From assembly GCA_015178975.1 (NCBI GenBank), contig WHVD01000233.1:1-64000 (forward strand): a stretch of 64,000 nucleotides of DNA. The letters run 5' to 3'. Position numbers and translations under genes: made by a program. The DNA is from Hysterangium stoloniferum. Taxonomy: Eukaryota; Basidiomycota; Agaricomycetes; Hysterangiales; Hysterangiaceae. A model generated the notes under the pieces. The model did no database searches. It saw only the letters and a program-made list of their open reading frames with translations, and was not told the origin of the DNA. Positions 51,098-64,000 of the stretch are shown here, one piece after another (positions within the stretch are counted from its first letter, which is position 1; each line of letters opens with the position of its first letter).

Positions 51098-54000
51098 ATG
51101 CTAAGTGTCCTTGCAATGTCTGAGACGGCCACGCGCCGCTCAGTCGAAGACGTCCCATTGGGCTCCTCTCATCTTTCTTCTACCACAGTAGTCGAAGAGC
51201 TCAACGGCTATGACTTCCCCGAACTTGAAGGGAAAGAGCCACAGGCTCAGGTACGTACGTCTTTGAAAATAGTTGGGATTGTACGTTGAAGTCCATACCA
51301 GGTTGAATATTTGACTCATGAACTCGAAGTTGAAAATAGGATCAAAGATGGTGCAGAGAATCTTTTGGAATTACATCCGAATGTAAGCAGACGTGATGTG
51401 GTCGTGTTAAGGTTGATAAAATTAGCCAATACCATAGGACCTTCAAGAAACATTTCGAGCACATGTTGAGTCGGAACTCCTTGCGGCGCGTAACAAGATC
51501 GAGGCTATAACGAAGAAGTTAGAGGAAGTACGAGATTTAGGTTTGTTATGGTCGCTCAGATCATTTCTCATTATCTCATTTTGTTTTTTCAAAGTTCGTA
51601 GACTACGAAAAAAGCTCATTGGGTCAAACGGAGGTGCTTCCTCGCATGCATCGGGAAAACGCAGGCCATTCCCTCTGTCGAGTAAGAAATCTAAGGATGG
51701 ATTAATAGATAAAGGTGCGATTGCAACAACTCTAGCTGTTATCATCGTTTACAACTGTTGCTCAGATGACTTCAGAACCGCGATGACCCTCGCCACCACC
51801 CAAATTGCACGTCTCGTCGTACATTCACGTCCTGTCTCAACTACGCCTCGCTCACCAAGATTGGTATCACAACCATCCTCTTTAATGCATCAAGAGGGTC
51901 CGCTTTCGGCCGAGGAGCAAGAGTCCGATACGTCCCGAATTGAGGCTATGGACACCCTTGTTTCCGTACTGAAACGGAATACTCGTGTGCGGTATGAAAT
52001 AGATGTGGTGGAGCTCCTCAAAGCGTGCGTGACGGCATCATCATTACTTAATAGCATAGCTGAATGAGCACAGTGTCCAACCCGCGTTGTCGGACACGGC
52101 TTCGAAAGAATCCCGGACTTCAGCATATCGTCTGTTGCGATATGCGTTGGTAGAAGCGGAAGCCGTCGAACGCTTCCATGAGTTACAGCTTGATTGGTAC
52201 CTAGTCAGGTGTGATGCGTTCGGTCAGGCTTTACCGTTTGTGTGGATTGATCTGTTGTTTGACTGTCATAGGTCACTTGCCAAGGACAATAAGTATCATC
52301 TCGAAAAGGAGCAAGCGCTTCTATTGATTCGCGCCATGGTGAACATTGGTAACAGTATTCTGGAACGTCATGCCGGAGCAGGATGCGGGTCTGTTGCTGT
52401 ATCAGAGCGTGTCATGCGTGCAATGATTGCCATTGCAGAACAACCTGAAGACCCCTTTCGAGGCATTTGCCTTGTCACATTAACTGAGATCCGTAAGTTA
52501 AAGAGTACGTTTCGGTTAGTATACACATAAGTTAAAACCTGTTAGTATTGATTGACAGTGAACTTATTTACCGAGCAGGCGGCATCCGAGTGTTAATTCA
52601 AGCTATTTCGGATGGGCCACCGGAGTTGGGGCCACTCTTTGTATCCGCGTTTTTATATATTATTGATGCACCACGGACCCGAGTATACATCCGTCCGGAT
52701 GTTGACCTAGAGGTCTGTGTGGTCAACCCGCTACTGTAATAACAGACTTGCTGATTCTTAGTTCAACTTTTAGAATGCACTTTCAGGAATCACAGATGCG
52801 TATGGCAAGGGTGAGGACAATATTGATAAGGTGAAAGCCTGCGCAAAGATCGTGCAAGTCATTTTACGCACTTGGAGCGGTAATATTGTTTGCATGCGAA
52901 TATCATCTTGGCGGCTAATCTGTATCTCTGTAGGTTTGATGTACCTGTGTATGAACGACATGAAAGCGATCCGTGCAACCATCGATACTTTACGAATACC
53001 TTCCCTAACAACAAGGGTACAGTACAGTGTCAGTCCGATGATCATTTCTGACATCCTCCCAGGAGGTTGTTTTGGATATGTTTTTTGAGCTACTCAATAT
53101 CAAGACTCCCGACTGGTACAAGACCTTCATTTCCGGGCGACGTTTAACACGTAAGTACCAACCAAACTGCGTATTTTTGATAAACTGTACTAAAGACATC
53201 TACAGTGTATGGTCGGGGTAGATCAAATCCAGTGAAACAGTCAACTCACGAGCCACCCCCGAAGCCTCCCGAAAAACTGAACCTGACTGACCAGTATACT
53301 GGCTTATTGTTATTGGTTCTTGTGAAAGCAGGGCTTTTAGACGTATGTGTATCTCTGATAAAATCCCGCCATTATATCGATATACTATTTTAGGCTTTAA
53401 CAGCGATGTTAGAGGAGTCTGTTTCAGATCCTGCACTGGCACGTAAAGCGACCCTCCTGATCGCGGAGGTTTTGGAAATCGCCAACAGAGTGCTTCCTCT
53501 TTCTGAGGCATCGAAGATCCAGGTATTTAGGATGTAGGAAACTCAGACTACCTGCGTGTGTTTAATGTTCAATTGTTTCAGGCATTACCTAAACTATTCA
53601 CCCTTGCCGCCGATTATACTAACGGTCCTAATCGAATTATGGGAACTACTGCGCTTTCATCACTGGATAGTTTCAACCGGAATAAGACACGGCTGCAGCA
53701 TATTACTCAAAGCAGTGGACGTCCACGGTCAGTTGTTTGCATATACACATTGATGGCATTCGTTTATTTATTCATTTCCTGAAGAGCGAACTCGGTGGAA
53801 GATGCTGTACGGCGTAATCAACGACAAGTTGAACAAAACAAGTTGAATTTCAGCATGCAGATCGACGACAAGACATTCCAAAACTTGCTCATCGAAACGC
53901 AGGTGTGTTATCAAGCGTGGCTTTGACGTAGACACCGGTTTATATAGCACAGGTTACCTTGACGAGGGATCAAACACAATGGAACTATGAAATTCTTATG

Positions 54001-56630
54001 GATCTCCTAGAAGGACCACTGCTTAACCCGAAAAGAGTAGAAGAAGCGTTCAGGGTTGCAAAATGGGGGAAAAAGCTCATGACTTTTTTCCATCCGTTTA
54101 ATCATCGCTTTTGTGACCTTCCCAAAACAAAGGTCTGCAACTTTGGGTTGCTAAGTTGTATGGCTTTATTGACGTTCGTGTTCTGCCAGACCAATCAAAA
54201 ATGGGTTCATTATTTGGGCTCGCTTCTGGTTACATTACTCAAATGTTCAGAAGGGCGGCGCTTCCTTATCGAGGACGTCTTTTTGGTCCAGACTGTAGAT
54301 TGTTTTGCTCAGCTGGATCCAGTGAGTTGTGTACCAACCACGCTAGCTTTTTGGAAATTGATCATTGGACAGTCTAACGGTGGCTCCAGCTCTGATGCCG
54401 TCTTTTCAAGGAAACGCGTTCAAACGACGCTGACTTATGCCTATCTTGAAATGATTGGTATTCTAAGTAAATACCCTGAAGGCGTGGAGTATGTTACATG
54501 TTGGCGGCTTATGGTATCGCTCATGGATATTTATTACAGGTTATTGGAGCGCTTTCACTTCTTCACAGCCCTCTACCACCTTAGTGAGCTGTCAGGCCGT
54601 GATGATCTGATCAAACAGGTAGTTCCGACAATCGATTATTCTACGTAGGTTGATTTTTGCGTTCATACCGTTGACACTGACTTTTTAGTAGAGATGGTCA
54701 TGCCCGAGTAGTTCTTGCGAAAGCATTGACTTCCCGCTTTACCGTAAGTCACGTCATCCAGTAAGACAGCAATGTGTGTCATTTACATTATATATTTCAG
54801 GATGTACGGTTGTACGCGACAGAATATCTCGGTCAGGTACTACAAACCTCGCCCAAGGCATGTAGTTGGGGGCTGCGGATGCTGTTAACGCAATTGTACG
54901 ATCCTGAACTTGATGTTTGCGAACTTGCGATCCGCATTTTGGAGGAAGCGTGTGAGGCCCCTGAGTTGTTAGACTTGGCGGTAGAGATGCAACCAACGCT
55001 TGATCACCTGGGAGAGATTGGAGATCCATTACTATTGAAGTAAGCTTTTACTCCGTCTTGCGTCTTGGGTGAGGTTTCTGATGTCTTGTCAAGGTTCATG
55101 TCTACTTCGATTGGTTTTGAATATCTACACTCGACAGACTATATTGAACGCGAAATGAATGCATGGTTCCATGTGAGATGTTCATTTTAATAGTTGAAGA
55201 TGTTGACTGACAACTATCCTTGCTAGGAGCGTAATGCGCATTATGTAGTTCAAATAGAGGTATACCTGTCGAAGGCTTTCAGTCCAGGTGGCTTAGAGGA
55301 TGATGACCTCCTGCAAGTGTAGTTTTGCCTACTACATGACCTCCATGGTACCAATTACTCATTACTTCTGTTTCATTTCCATAGTGCATTTGAGGGCACG
55401 GCACCCCCACATTTCTATGGTGCAATGGCCAAGACGGAGATGGGATGTCAGGTGCTCACTGAGAAGGGCCATTTTGCAGAATTTGCACATTTTATCCGAC
55501 AGCATGGCCTGGAGAGCGGGGACTTTGATCTCATCCTGAAGTTGAAAAGCGTGCTTTGGGCTGTGGTGAGTCTGATGTCGCTGTGTTAGCATTATTTACT
55601 ATCCACCCTAACGTCATTTCAACAGGGGAATATTGGTGCAACTGATAGAGGTCTTCCATTCATGGAAGAGGAAGATCTTATTCCCAGTATTACACAGATT
55701 GCGAGGGAGTCTCCGATCCTTTCAGTGAGAGGGTGCGTGACCCATAGAGATATATACTAAGATGAAACAAATCATTGATTTCATTTACAGGACTTGCTTC
55801 TTTGTCTTGGGGTTAATTTCCTCGACGATACCAGGCGCCGAAGTTTTAAGTGATTACGGTTGGGAGGCGACGATTTCCCCTCTGGGGGTGCCAACTGGAT
55901 TGGCTACACCTGTGGACGTTGATGAATTCGTATCTGTAAGTGCTGACTTGTTTGACGAATGAATAACGATTTGATGACCTCTGTCAGATTGCGCCATGGG
56001 ATAACCCATCGTTGCGGGATGGACTTGAAGGACGGCTGCCACCACTTTCAAATCAGATGCAGCGTGATGCACTGACAGCCATTTACAACTTAGGCAATAA
56101 TGTTATTGCCAATGCTGCTTCCCGTACCTTGGTTCGGTTCGTAGCAAAGATGCGTTTTTGGCATATTTCATCGATACTGACCATTGATTGCAGGCTCAAA
56201 TCACGACCGGAAGCACGAAGCACTTTTACATCGATACCCTTGTATTTTCAGGCTTTGCACACTATTTCAACTCAGCGGTATCGGCTCCCAGTACGGCGTT
56301 ACATCCTGGAGCTGTTTGACATACGGTTAGACGCGGGTACTATCACTGCATTGTCAGCATATCGACATGCTGCACTGGGGCAGCCTGCATCAATGCGAAG
56401 AGACAAGGGTCAGCGTCCTTTAACGATGATTCGTACGATTCAAATATCAGACGGTGAAGAGGTTAGTGATAGTGTCGACGATGCGCATCTTCTACTGACA
56501 TTCTTCACAGTCTGAAATGGATATTGATGATCGGGAGGATATTGCCGTGTTAAATACGGATGATTGGGAACTGACGAGTGTTCCAGCAAGACCCCTACAC
56601 AGATTTGTTGGATTCAAGCCCGAGAGCTAA
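51098..56630 (+). CDS. AVO3: RICTOR / Avo3 (TORC2 scaffold subunit)
   Basis: Scaffold of TOR complex 2, which controls AGC kinases, actin and membrane homeostasis. The gene is spread over roughly 25 exons. Early ones are 51098-51250, 51302-51382, 51438-51540, 51595-51714, 51766-52024, 52074-52208 and 52272-52492; the stop is at 56628-56630. A second in-frame ATG at 51116 may be the real start. Near the N-terminus a charged coiled coil (ARNKIEAITKKLEEV) resembles a REM-1 segment. The RICTOR helical repeats follow, with LRYALVEAEAVERFHELQLD, RAGGIRVLIQAISDGPPELG, LMYLCMNDMKAIRATIDTLR, GPLLNPKRVEEAFRVAK, ILSKYPEGVE, LLTQLYDPELDVCELAIRIL, MQPTLDHLGEIGDPLLLKF and AVGNIGATDRGLPFMEEED. The C-terminal conserved domain includes RGTCFFVLGLISST and HTISTQRYRLPVRRYILELF. 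The family call is secure; exact length was not computed. Confidence 0.92.
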
Positions 56631-56862
56631 GCATAGACCATATGGTAGCTTTGAGTTTGACTGGACTTATTTATTTACATGCATCATCATCTCACACCGC
56701 ATTGATATGTATCTACGTACATTTTGTTTGACCGGAATCGAACTGTAGCATTATTTGGTTGTGAGCGTGGGAATATGTGACAGTACTGTACAGTTACTCA
56801 AGATCTGTTGTTTAAACCTCCGCTCTCTTCGCCCTCCTCAAGACACTTTCAAAGAACAAACT

Positions 56863-57771
56863 ATGGGTATGTCGACTGAAACCATCACTAAATGAAATAA
56901 CATGTATTCAACAAACATATGCAGTTCGCTACGCATCCGCCCACCTTGCAACAAATCCGGAAAAATGTACGTAGTCCACTATGTTTTGTTCGACATCGAG
57001 CTCAACTTTCATTAGCTGCTCGTGCCCGAGGCGAATACCTCAGGACACACTTCAAAAACATGCGTGAAGTTGCTGCCGCCGTCAGCGGTGCGTAATTGAA
57101 TCAAAAGTTTATTACAACTCGCTGAATTTGTTAATGCCAGGCATGAAATTAGCAAAGGCATACACCTACCTCGGTGACGTTCAAGAACATAAACAGGTTG
57201 TTCCTTTCCGCAGATTCAATGGTGGTGTCGGTCGTGCGAGCCAAGCGAAGCAGTTCGGTGCAACCCAAGGTACGCTCACTCGCTGTACCAGGCTTATATT
57301 ATTGCTCACGATCCGTTCTAAGGTCGCTGGCCCGAAAAATCCGTGAAATTCTTACTCCGTCTTCTTAAGAATGCCGAATCAAACGCCGATGCCAAACACC
57401 TCGAATTAGAGGATCTCTTCGTTAAGAACATCGTTGTTCAACAAGCTCCCGTATGTGACTGCACTTTACCTTTGAGAATGGCTTGGATACTCAATTGCGT
57501 TTGTTTTAGAAAACCCGCCGCCGTACCTACCGTGCTCACGGTCGTATCAACCCTTACCAAGGCAGCCCATGCCACGTTGAGGTGTGTAGTTAAAGTGCTT
57601 GTATCACATGCGTGTACTTCAGATAATAACACACGATAGATTGTCCTTACCGCCATTGACACCGAGATTGAGCGTGCTAAGGACAAGGACGACGTTACAA
57701 GCAAGCGAATTGGTGAAGGCTTGAACAGGCGGCAGCAGGCCCGGTTGCGCATCGAGGCTGCGCGTGCATGA
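56863..57771 (+). CDS. RPL17: 60S ribosomal protein L17 (uL22)
   Basis: Large-subunit ribosomal protein near the exit tunnel. Seven exons are inferred: 56863-56866, 56925-56966, 57016-57087, 57141-57269, 57323-57450, 57510-57581 and 57640-57771 (192 residues). The first exon is only ATGG, with the intron placed straight after the start codon, a layout common in fungal ribosomal protein genes. The joined protein begins MVRYASAHLATNPEKSARAR and contains the YLRTHFKNMREVA block, AVSGMKLAKAY, FRRFNGGVGRASQAKQFG, GRWPEKSVKFLLRLLKNAES and the THRRTYRAHGRINPY-like loop (here TRRRTYRAHGRINPY). It ends in a basic helix (RRQQARLRIEAARA). The length matches the family. Confidence 0.97.
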
Positions 57772-58065
57772 GTTGTTGTCCCTTTGCATGTGTATGGGTC
57801 TATGCGCTTTCCAGTCATGCTATGCTATATAATATGACTATCAAAAAGAAAAGCTTGAATTGTCAATCTTGCGATTGGGTCTGGTTGATTTAGCAATTTA
57901 GCGACTACCTTATAACATACCAAGTTGCTGTTGCTATTTTTTAAATGTGGACAGTCTGCAAGTGTCTTGGTGTTACTACCTCTATTATCAAGGTTTAATT
58001 TCTATAACAAATGATTTACAATGAAGGCAAACGGTAATGTTGACACCTTACGCGAACTCGGAATT
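57772..58065. other. Convergent 3' intergenic region
   Basis: About 290 bases between the RPL17 stop and the stop of the minus-strand transporter. AT-rich, no gene seen. Confidence 0.5.
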
Positions 58066-61020
58066 TCACCTATCAGATAGAAAAGTGTTAGTGGCAATTG
58101 CCTTGACTTTGTCTTCGCCATCAAATATTCTGCAATATTCCATTAAAGGTAGGTATGACAACAAATATGAAAGTTACGCTTACGCTGCGGTTTCCTCGAG
58201 TGTTCGCTATACGTGATCGTGGTCAATGGTTATAACATCAAAGGTATCAAGATAAGAATACGTACTCCCTTAGTCTGTTCATATAAATGAGACATCTCTT
58301 GAGGAAAGAAATTTAAAACAAATCACATACCTCAACCACAAACAAGGAAACGAAGATTAGTTCGAAGACGAGCCAGACGCAAAAAACAATCTAATAGAAT
58401 TGTTCAGAAAGAGCTGTATGAGGTTATAATACGTTCTCACATAGTACTTCCATTGCAGCCTAGAGAGGAAATGTCAGTCATATCGAGGCTTTTAATCTAT
58501 AGTTGAAGGGATACATACCTTTCGAGGGCGATGGGGTTTATATACCTATTCAATAAACTTTATAATTGTTCTTCCTGGCAACCACACAAATTGAAACGCA
58601 CTGATTGAAAATGAACGACAGGGAGATAGCGAAGTAGAATACTGTCAATCCCTTCGCTCGCAGCGCATAAGGCATGATCTCAACAGTGTAACTGAATATG
58701 CGAGACTCATGAGACTTCAAAGGCGAGGAAAGCGTGTCATCATTTGGAAACTCACGCTCCAACCAAGGGGGAATATGCGATCTGATAGTTGATAAGTCAG
58801 ACTCTGTAGAGATATGAGAGAATCGAGAAACTCGCATCATAAAAGGCATAGAATAAGACTGAGGTAGACAGGATGTCAGTGAGTATCGGGCACGACTTAG
58901 AGGTACCGTACAGATAAAGGCAATGACTGTGTGAGCCATGGCGATTCCGCCTCCCTGAGCATATAGTGCAGAAAACACGGTTTGCAGTGTGAACGTTATA
59001 AGCATGCCTGATTAAGGGTATTTAAAATTGATTTTAGAAGTCTTCAAAGAAGTAAGCGTACCCGCTGTTGAAGTTATGAAAAGCGTACGTCTGCCGATCT
59101 TGTCACACAGGCATGCTGCACCAACGGCTATTAAGACATTCTCCACGGAGAGGAGTCCGTTGACAAGGAGTTGGGTGAAGGTGTCGGTAACTAATTGGAT
59201 AATGAGATTACGCGTGGACAATTATGCGGACGGTAAATGGGCTTACTGCCGATGGTCTCGAATACAGGGGCGAGGTCTGGCAAAGGAAAGTTAGACAGTA
59301 AAATTTCGACCAAATCTGGATAGATACTCACAGTACGCAACTAACCCATTTCCACTCCACTATTCACAGATGAGAGTCCGAATCATTTATATTGAAAAGA
59401 CAACCATGTAATTACCTGACTGAAAAAGGCCAATGCGACGATAACCATAATCCGTCGGCGATTTCCCCGTGTAGCGGTCAAACCCCTCCAGCCGACCGAG
59501 CCATCTAGCTTGATCGCCGTCTTTATTTCCCGAAACTCATACTGTACGAGGGGATCTTGCCTGGAAGATATAATATGACAAGTAGCTTTGTCCAGGTGAC
59601 TTCGTGATCAACTCACTCATCACCACGAGCATGATAGTAAGCAAGACATGTTAATGCCTCTGCTCCTCTTTCAATAGCATCAGGAAGTTTGCAGTAGGAA
59701 ATCCTGTTTTGAGAATGGTAATGACGTACCTGCCTCGGTCTACGAGCCATCTGGGACTTTCTGGGCCTAGGAATGCGAAGATCATCTGGATCAGGGCAGG
59801 AAAAGCTTGAACGGCGGAGGGGATACGCCAGGCCCACGAATTTTGGAGTCGAAAACTGACGAATGTCTGTCAAGGGGTGGCATGAGGCACTTGGGAATAA
59901 TAAATACAGGAATTTTTTACAGTCCATGCAGCTCTTTACATTTGAAAAAAAATTGTTTGTCGCGGATATGAGGTGGATTCGAAAAGATAACTCACAGGAC
60001 AGCGCCACCTTGCCTGAAATAATACCCACTAGTTGAGAGGCTTTTATCGTAAAATAATGAATTTAATTACCAAAGGGCACTAAAACTGGATGTCAAAACT
60101 GCACGTTGGGTCGGATAGGCAATCTCAGTGATGAGCATCTGAAATAGTTGTTTTGAATACCTAGTTTTGAAGAAAAAGGAATCATACCTGGGCAGCATTT
60201 GTGGCAAAGGCAGAGCCGCAACCAACTTTCAAACGTTTCACTATGAATAATTTTCAGTGAGATCCAGCACTTACTCAGAAACCTTTGCTGCGGCATTAGT
60301 CGAAATTACTAAGGGGGAGAAAAAATCGGTTCCTAATCGTACCTTGCAGCAATGAATGTCTCTACATTCTGGCTACATGCCTGGATTATGGCACCAACGG
60401 TCATGATCGTTGCGCCTGTGAAGACAGTAAAACGGCGGCCCATGCCGTCGGCGAGATATGGCAGAATAGGAAGCATGGCAATCCCCCCCACGCGTTGAAT
60501 AACGGTCAGGAGAGCCAGCTACATTGATGACAATAGGACGAGCTATCAAAAAGAAGTCAGAATAGAAAGTGTAGTGAGTTACCTTGCTACCGTGAGGATA
60601 GTTAAAAGCTTCTTTCCATTGGTTGAGCGACTGCAATCCGTCTGAAAGGATAGAGATATCTTAGAATCAGTGAAACTGGGGGGCGTTTTTCAACGTACTC
60701 ATCATACTGCCTGATAAAACCAGTAAATAAATGTATAATGCATGCTACCTGACAAAGACGTACCGTCATAACCATCCGCAAAATTGGCTAACAACCTATG
60801 AATATAAATCAGTGAACTACATTGCCACTCAAAAGTCAGGTTGGATTACGTACAGCATCCCAATATACAGATTGAGAAGGACACGGCGTTTTTGCGTATA
60901 CCACGGGTTGATCTCCGGGTCGTTAACTAAGGATGAGTATGTAGGTTTCTGGTCGTGGCCAGCCTGACCATTCCCCTGCTCATCACCTATGATACCATTG
61001 CCGGAAATTTGGTCTGGCAT
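58066..61020 (-). CDS. MFS sugar transporter
   Basis: Plasma-membrane sugar:proton symporter of the major facilitator superfamily, closest in style to fungal lactose/hexose permeases; the substrate is not determinable. It has many exons; the first starts at 61020 (MPDQISGNGI, hydrophilic cytosolic N-terminus) and the stop is at 58066. Conserved marks in order are ANFADGYDGSMMNGLQS, YLADGMGRRFTVFTGA (first GRR loop), ARFLIGFGSAFATNAAQMLI, the PESPRWLVDRGR central-loop signature, LCDKIGRRTLFI (second GRR loop), FSYTVEIMPYALRAKG, ISLSFIFNQYINPIALERLQ and the closing ETKGRTLEETAAIFDGED. Twelve transmembrane helices are expected, and hydrophobic stretches are present throughout. Introns near the 3' end are small and frequent (around 58540, 58500, 58430 and 58320), so the last exons were assembled from conserved motifs. 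Confidence 0.9.
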
Positions 61021-61450
61021 GATTTGTAGTGTAAAGACAGCTCTACTACTTGCGTTTGTTTTATTCTATTAGTATACGGGTAGAGAGTCAGTTGGGTGTC
61101 ATGGGGGCAAAAACAAATATCTACCGTGACGGTGATACGCAAGATCAATGCAATTTGTCCGCGTTTGAAATATCCAACTTACTGCAAATAAGTCCCCTTA
61201 GTAAAAAATTGATTAATATACACTCCATCCGAACCGGAACCTGACTTCACCGGGGCGGCATCTTTATTAATACTAATTTGGAGGTCGCATCGTATCCGTT
61301 TCCGACATGATCTTAAACATCGTCTACGTTTGCTTTGCACCTAGCAGTAAAGGTGTACCAATGACTTTCGCTCTGCTTTCCCTTCAAGTTACTTTATCCA
61401 TAGTGAAAATGAAGGCTTTATTAATTGCATGTATCAGAAATTTGCAAAGG
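61021..61450. other. Intergenic region
   Basis: About 430 bases between the transporter start and the RPP1 stop, both on the minus strand; it should hold the transporter promoter. No distinct element is seen. Confidence 0.4.
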
Positions 61451-62796
61451 CTACAACCCCTTTTTCTTCTTCTTCTGAGAACGTTCTCCAGATGTGCCTG
61501 GGATATGATCATCGTCAATCGGTCTCTTTTTATTCTTTTGTGTGTTACGGGGTTGAGGTGTGCCCTTTTTTGACAAAATGATAGTATTGGGATCTATCGA
61601 AGAAGCTTTACTGGCGGATGGCACTCCACTGGGATGGTTGTTTGGAGTGCTTGTTATTATCTCGGGGACATTCTCGGCCTCATTAATAACTACGCTGTGA
61701 TTGTCGGTTGCTCCCACTTGGGGAGATATTATCAGTCTGGGTTCTGAAAGGACAGATCGATATGTCTTGCGTGATTCTGGTAACATAATTTGGGTCGGGG
61801 TTAATTATTATAATGACGAGGGAACTCACGAGCTCTGAGAACAACTGACTTGGGTGTAAGGGCGATGGCGTCACGAGAAAGATTCTGGGGAATACCCAAT
61901 AGAGTTACCCTAAACGTCCCTCAGGAATAAATAAAATAAAAGAGGGAAAGTGTCATACAGATTTGCCGCGTCCAGTGGAGCTCGTAACTCCCTGTCATCA
62001 TTTGCACCACTGCTAAGGAGAATTCCTTTGCCTTTTGTGACGCGTACCAACTCTCTTGAACCTCCCCACCAATTCCGACGTTCAGACTCGGCACCAACCG
62101 CTCCAGAGTAGTCTATCTCAAATACAGAGCCATTCTTTAGCGCACTGCGCACTTGTGTGTGCTTGAGATGAAAGGGAAGTCTGGGGAACGTTACGGGCAT
62201 TGATATTATGTGTGCAGTTTGCTGCGAGGGCAGACTGTGCGTGAGGCATGCTTGGGAAAATGAATTTGTAGTGGTAGGTCTCAAGGAGAGAATATCGTAA
62301 TTGGATAGGATGGCAGCGTTTTGGGCATTCTGTGTGATATGAAGTAAATGTTTCAAAGCGAGGTTGTGGCCGACAGACTAACAACACCATTTCCTTTGTC
62401 ACTATCGTCATCCAATATGATTGTCAATCGCTTTAAAAGCAAGACGCCTTGTCGTTTCTTTAATTTAGGTATTAGACCAGGAAACCAATCAACATGTGTT
62501 CGTCCATCTATCTTCGTTTCCATAATCTGATTTAGGGCCAGGACGGTGTATCCCACTGTCACAACAAATAAGTCAATAGCATGGCATATGTGAAAATGGA
62601 TCCCACAATGTACAAGAATATCAATCCTCGCTTCAATCGCTGCAAGTTGGCTGGATGAGAACAAGCATTGCGTTACAGTATCAGAGGCAGTAGAAGGTTC
62701 GTCAGGTTTTTGTTTTCCTTTGCCTTTCTTGGATTGATGTGTTATCGATGAAATAAGGGCAGGTACGGGCAAGGGAACATTCAGATCAAAAAACAT
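61451..62796 (-). CDS. RPP1: RNase P/MRP protein subunit p30 (Rpp30/Rpp1)
   Basis: A subunit of nuclear RNase P and RNase MRP, which process pre-tRNA and pre-rRNA; it has a TIM-barrel fold. The gene starts at 62796 with MFFDLNVPLP, the conserved opening. A 51-base intron (62606-62556) can be removed without changing frame, restoring IDILVHLGYTVLALNQ, a family hallmark. Further blocks are RLTIILDDDSD, ILSNYDILSLRPTT, DYSGAVGAESERRNWWGGSR and, after another intron, VTLLGIPQNLSRDAIALTPK. The last exon (from about 61780) encodes a disordered lysine-rich tail ending near the stop at 61451, which is likely nuclear. One exon junction around 62360-62400 was not resolved, so a precise length is not given. 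Confidence 0.88.
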
Positions 62797-63087
62797 AACA
62801 CTCTGAGTAGGAAGACGCCCGTTTAGAACTTCCGTAAAAGGAAATATTCAAGACCAGGAGGAAACTAAGCAAATTAAGCACCCGAGGACTCAAGTGGAAT
62901 AAAAATCCGGGCTTCAACCATTCAAATAGAACATCAAATTTATATCTTGCTACAGATATTTTGGGGACACGAACTGCATGCTGCGCGTCCCTAGTCCCAA
63001 AATAAATTTAGAAGCCTTGGGACAACGCAGTGGGCAGAGCGGGATATGCCAAAATTTCGAGTAATTGCAACGCAAGTCATGCTCATC
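62797..63087. other. Intergenic region upstream of RPP1
   Basis: About 290 bases between the cyclin stop and the RPP1 start on the same strand. No clear element is seen; it must contain the RPP1 promoter. Confidence 0.4.
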
Positions 63088-64000
63088 CTATCCTCCCTGT
63101 TCACTCACATACGGCCCGAACATGAACCTCGCCACTCCCGAATTCAAACTCAAGCCCTCTGCTTCCCCAGCCCAAGTAGTTACTCCAGCACCGTGTTTCG
63201 AACCAAACCGCATGCTCTCCAATGCAATCTCAGTATTACGATTCCGCTCACGAGCGACATCATTCTCTCGCATAAGGATCTTCAGCCGTGTGAGTTGATC
63301 TGGGAGATGTGGAATGGAAGGTGTCAAATGCCCCTGTGGCGAAACAGGAGGGTGGTAATGCAAGTGGGCGTAGGGCGACGGAGATTGAGGTGTGCTGGGT
63401 GACGGTTGGGCGCTTGATGTTGTCGTTGATTCGTGCAGGAGGAGATCCATGACTACATGTGCAATTTCTAAAACGTTTGCAGTGAAAACCGTAGTATTCA
63501 GTATATGTAGAAAATATTTACCTTGTACATCCTCTAGAGAACATTTAAATTGCGCCTGCCATGGTCCGTTATTTCCTAGAAATTCTGCGACTTCCGCGCT
63601 TGTCCGACCTGTATGAGATGTTTCTTCTGGAGGACCGGCGGAGTCATATGAGAGGAGCAGGGCGGCGAGATATACGCATGACAGAGCTAGACTGTGTGGT
63701 GGATATTGTAACGGAGCGAGGGTGCGGTTACTATCTGTCGCAAGGCGCCAGGCGAGGTTGGTAAGGTATTTGGTTGCTTTGCTATCGTTTAAGCAAGGTC
63801 GCGACGAAAAAACTAAAAAATGGACGCACCACCTAGAGCCCGCCCAATCTTAACGACATACGGAAATGGCATTCGAGTGGTGAAATTGAAGCAGATGGTC
63901 TCGAGAATCGGGCGTTCAATACCAAGGAGGCGATGTCGGTCTTGTTCCACTTTCTATCATTAAAGCGTGAAAATCCCAACCGCATAATCTACGTGGAAAA
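63088..64000 (-). CDS. Cyclin, C-terminal part (Ctk2/cyclin K-like), cut by window edge
   Basis: The minus-strand gene enters from the right edge and ends at the stop at 63088-63090. Visible exons are about 64000-63834, about 63790-63522 and about 63471-63088. The first encodes the middle of the cyclin fold (RHRLLGIERPILETICFNF, then TTRMPFPYVVKIGRALG). The second continues YLTNLAWRLATDSNRTL, LALSCVYLAALLLSYDS and the helix ending FKCSLEDVQ. The last exon encodes a proline/serine-rich tail with a coiled segment. The pattern ETICFNFxxRMPFPYV is typical of CTD-kinase cyclins (fungal Ctk2, cyclin K), which regulate RNA polymerase II phosphorylation. The N-terminal cyclin box lies beyond the window. 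Assignment among the transcriptional cyclins is tentative. Confidence 0.75.

Overview
This is a stretch of fungal nuclear DNA. The genes are split by many short introns (about 50-80 bases, with GT..AG and occasionally GC..AG ends), and the gene set fits a filamentous basidiomycete, most likely an Agaricomycete; I cannot name the genus from sequence alone. Exon structures below were worked out by hand from splice-site consensus, frame continuity and family conservation, and no transcript data were available.

Layout. 1-6.5 kb is an AT-rich graveyard of mobile elements. A Tc1/mariner-type DNA transposon (1679-5625, TA target duplications) sits in the repeat of an older LTR element. It was then hit by two solo LTRs of one family in opposite orientation, and one of these was hit by a solo LTR of a second family. 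Every insertion still shows its target-site duplication. 6.7-11 kb holds chorismate mutase and a septin-like GTPase. 11-14.4 kb and 15.9-24.7 kb are gene-poor, with succinyl-CoA ligase alpha between them. 24.7-29.5 kb (minus) is the most unusual locus: one continuous spliced frame of about 1488 codons. It joins a septin-like GTPase, diverged from the one at 8.7 kb, to two complete Zn(II)2Cys6 zinc clusters separated by long low-complexity linkers.

From 31.7 kb on the DNA is gene-dense. In order: polynucleotide kinase/phosphatase (pnk1), the proteasome assembly chaperone NAS2/PSMD9 (minus), an AidB-type acyl-CoA dehydrogenase, a small CsbD-like protein (minus), a multi-pass membrane protein (minus), an ornithine cyclodeaminase/mu-crystallin family enzyme, the meiotic MutS homologue MSH5 (25 exons, two of them only 11 and 8 bases), a class III CoA-transferase (minus), the TORC2 subunit RICTOR/Avo3, ribosomal protein L17, an MFS sugar transporter (minus), RNase P subunit p30 (minus) and the C-terminal part of a cyclin (minus) that runs off the right edge.

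The genes are mostly housekeeping (aromatic amino acid synthesis, TCA cycle, DNA repair, meiosis, translation, TOR signalling) and do not form a pathway cluster. Two divergent gene pairs share very short intergenic promoters (34615-34792 and 51005-51097).
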